Source: JAICIG01 sp035532215 (GTDB taxonomy: Bacteria; Planctomycetota; Planctomycetia; Pirellulales; JAICIG01). Taken from it: a stretch of DNA of 16,186 nucleotides. Positions 16,048 through 16,186 of this stretch are shown here, piece by piece. The notes beneath the pieces are model-generated. The model had not been told where the DNA came from. It did not search any database and saw only the letters and a program-made list of their open reading frames with translations. Numbering within the stretch: the first letter of the stretch is position 1; every line of letters starts with the position of its first letter. Both the position numbers and the translations under genes were made by a program. The stretch lies in NCBI GenBank assembly GCA_035532215.1, contig DATKRK010000068.1, positions 1-16,186 of the forward strand, written 5' to 3'.

Positions 16048-16186
16048 TTCCAAGAGGACCAATGCCGCATCCGCAAAGGACACGCCGACGAGAACTTTAG
16101 CGCCTTGCGTCGCGCCGCACTGAGCCTGCTGAAGAACGAGACGAGCGAAAAGGTCGGCATCAAAACCAAACGCCTCCTCGCCGCCT
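16048..16186 (+). pseudogene. ISAs1-family transposase remnant, 5'-truncated (3' end outside window)
   Basis: From 16048 to the window end one frame reads FQEDQCRIRKGHADENFSAL followed by RRAALSLLKNE and VGIKTKRL. This matches, from memory, the conserved C-terminal block of ISAs1-family transposases (TFxEDxxRxRKGHAxxNxxxLRRxALxLLK). Immediately upstream the frame changes to repeat-derived sequence (EPSPP), so the catalytic part is missing and the fragment is a decayed remnant abutting the GC-rich repeat. Confidence 0.75.

Overview
The window looks like a planctomycete chromosome segment, probably Pirellulales-like. This rests on high GC in most genes, transposase ends of the IS4 and ISAs1 type, a secreted leucine-rich-repeat protein, G+C-rich intergenic repeats, and the architecture of the kinase/GAP1/vWA genes. 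The taxonomic call is inference from sequence style, not from a marker gene.

Layout. (1) Positions 1-267 are the C-terminus of an IS4-type transposase whose element end appears to run into (2) a minus-strand secreted LRR protein (260-1069) that seems truncated by it. (3) 1070-1444 has no recognisable gene. (4) Still on the minus strand, a secreted HEAT-like protein (1445-2338) lies 49 bp downstream of (5) a GalNAc-transferase-like GT-A glycosyltransferase. The glycosyltransferase is broken by a frameshift near 4235-4241 and fused in frame to an unrelated, lower-GC tail of about 350 aa (whole locus 2388-4461). (6) A 286-bp divergent intergenic region carries a TATAAT box just before (7) a plus-strand block of five genes, 4748-15774: kinase-like protein, GAP1-N2-like transmembrane protein, membrane-anchored helical protein, TerY-like vWA protein, and a double-vWA protein. 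The first three overlap by ATGA (4 nt), the fourth follows after 14 nt, and the fifth follows after 176 nt containing a G-rich tract. (8) 15775-16186 holds intergenic repeats with a large inverted repeat, then a 5'-truncated ISAs1 transposase remnant.

The candidate undescribed system is the five-gene block. It pairs a Ser/Thr kinase-like protein (Arg at the usual VAIK lysine) with a GAP1-N2-like cytoplasmic domain linked through one membrane segment and a long Pro/Ala/Glu linker to a putative extracytoplasmic domain. It also contains a second membrane-anchored helical protein, one vWA protein with a complete MIDAS, and a paralogous tandem-vWA protein in which both MIDAS sites are degraded. 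It resembles a TerY-P-type kinase/vWA arrangement, but no PP2C phosphatase and no GTPase are visible. A membrane-associated phospho-signalling or conflict-related role is inference.
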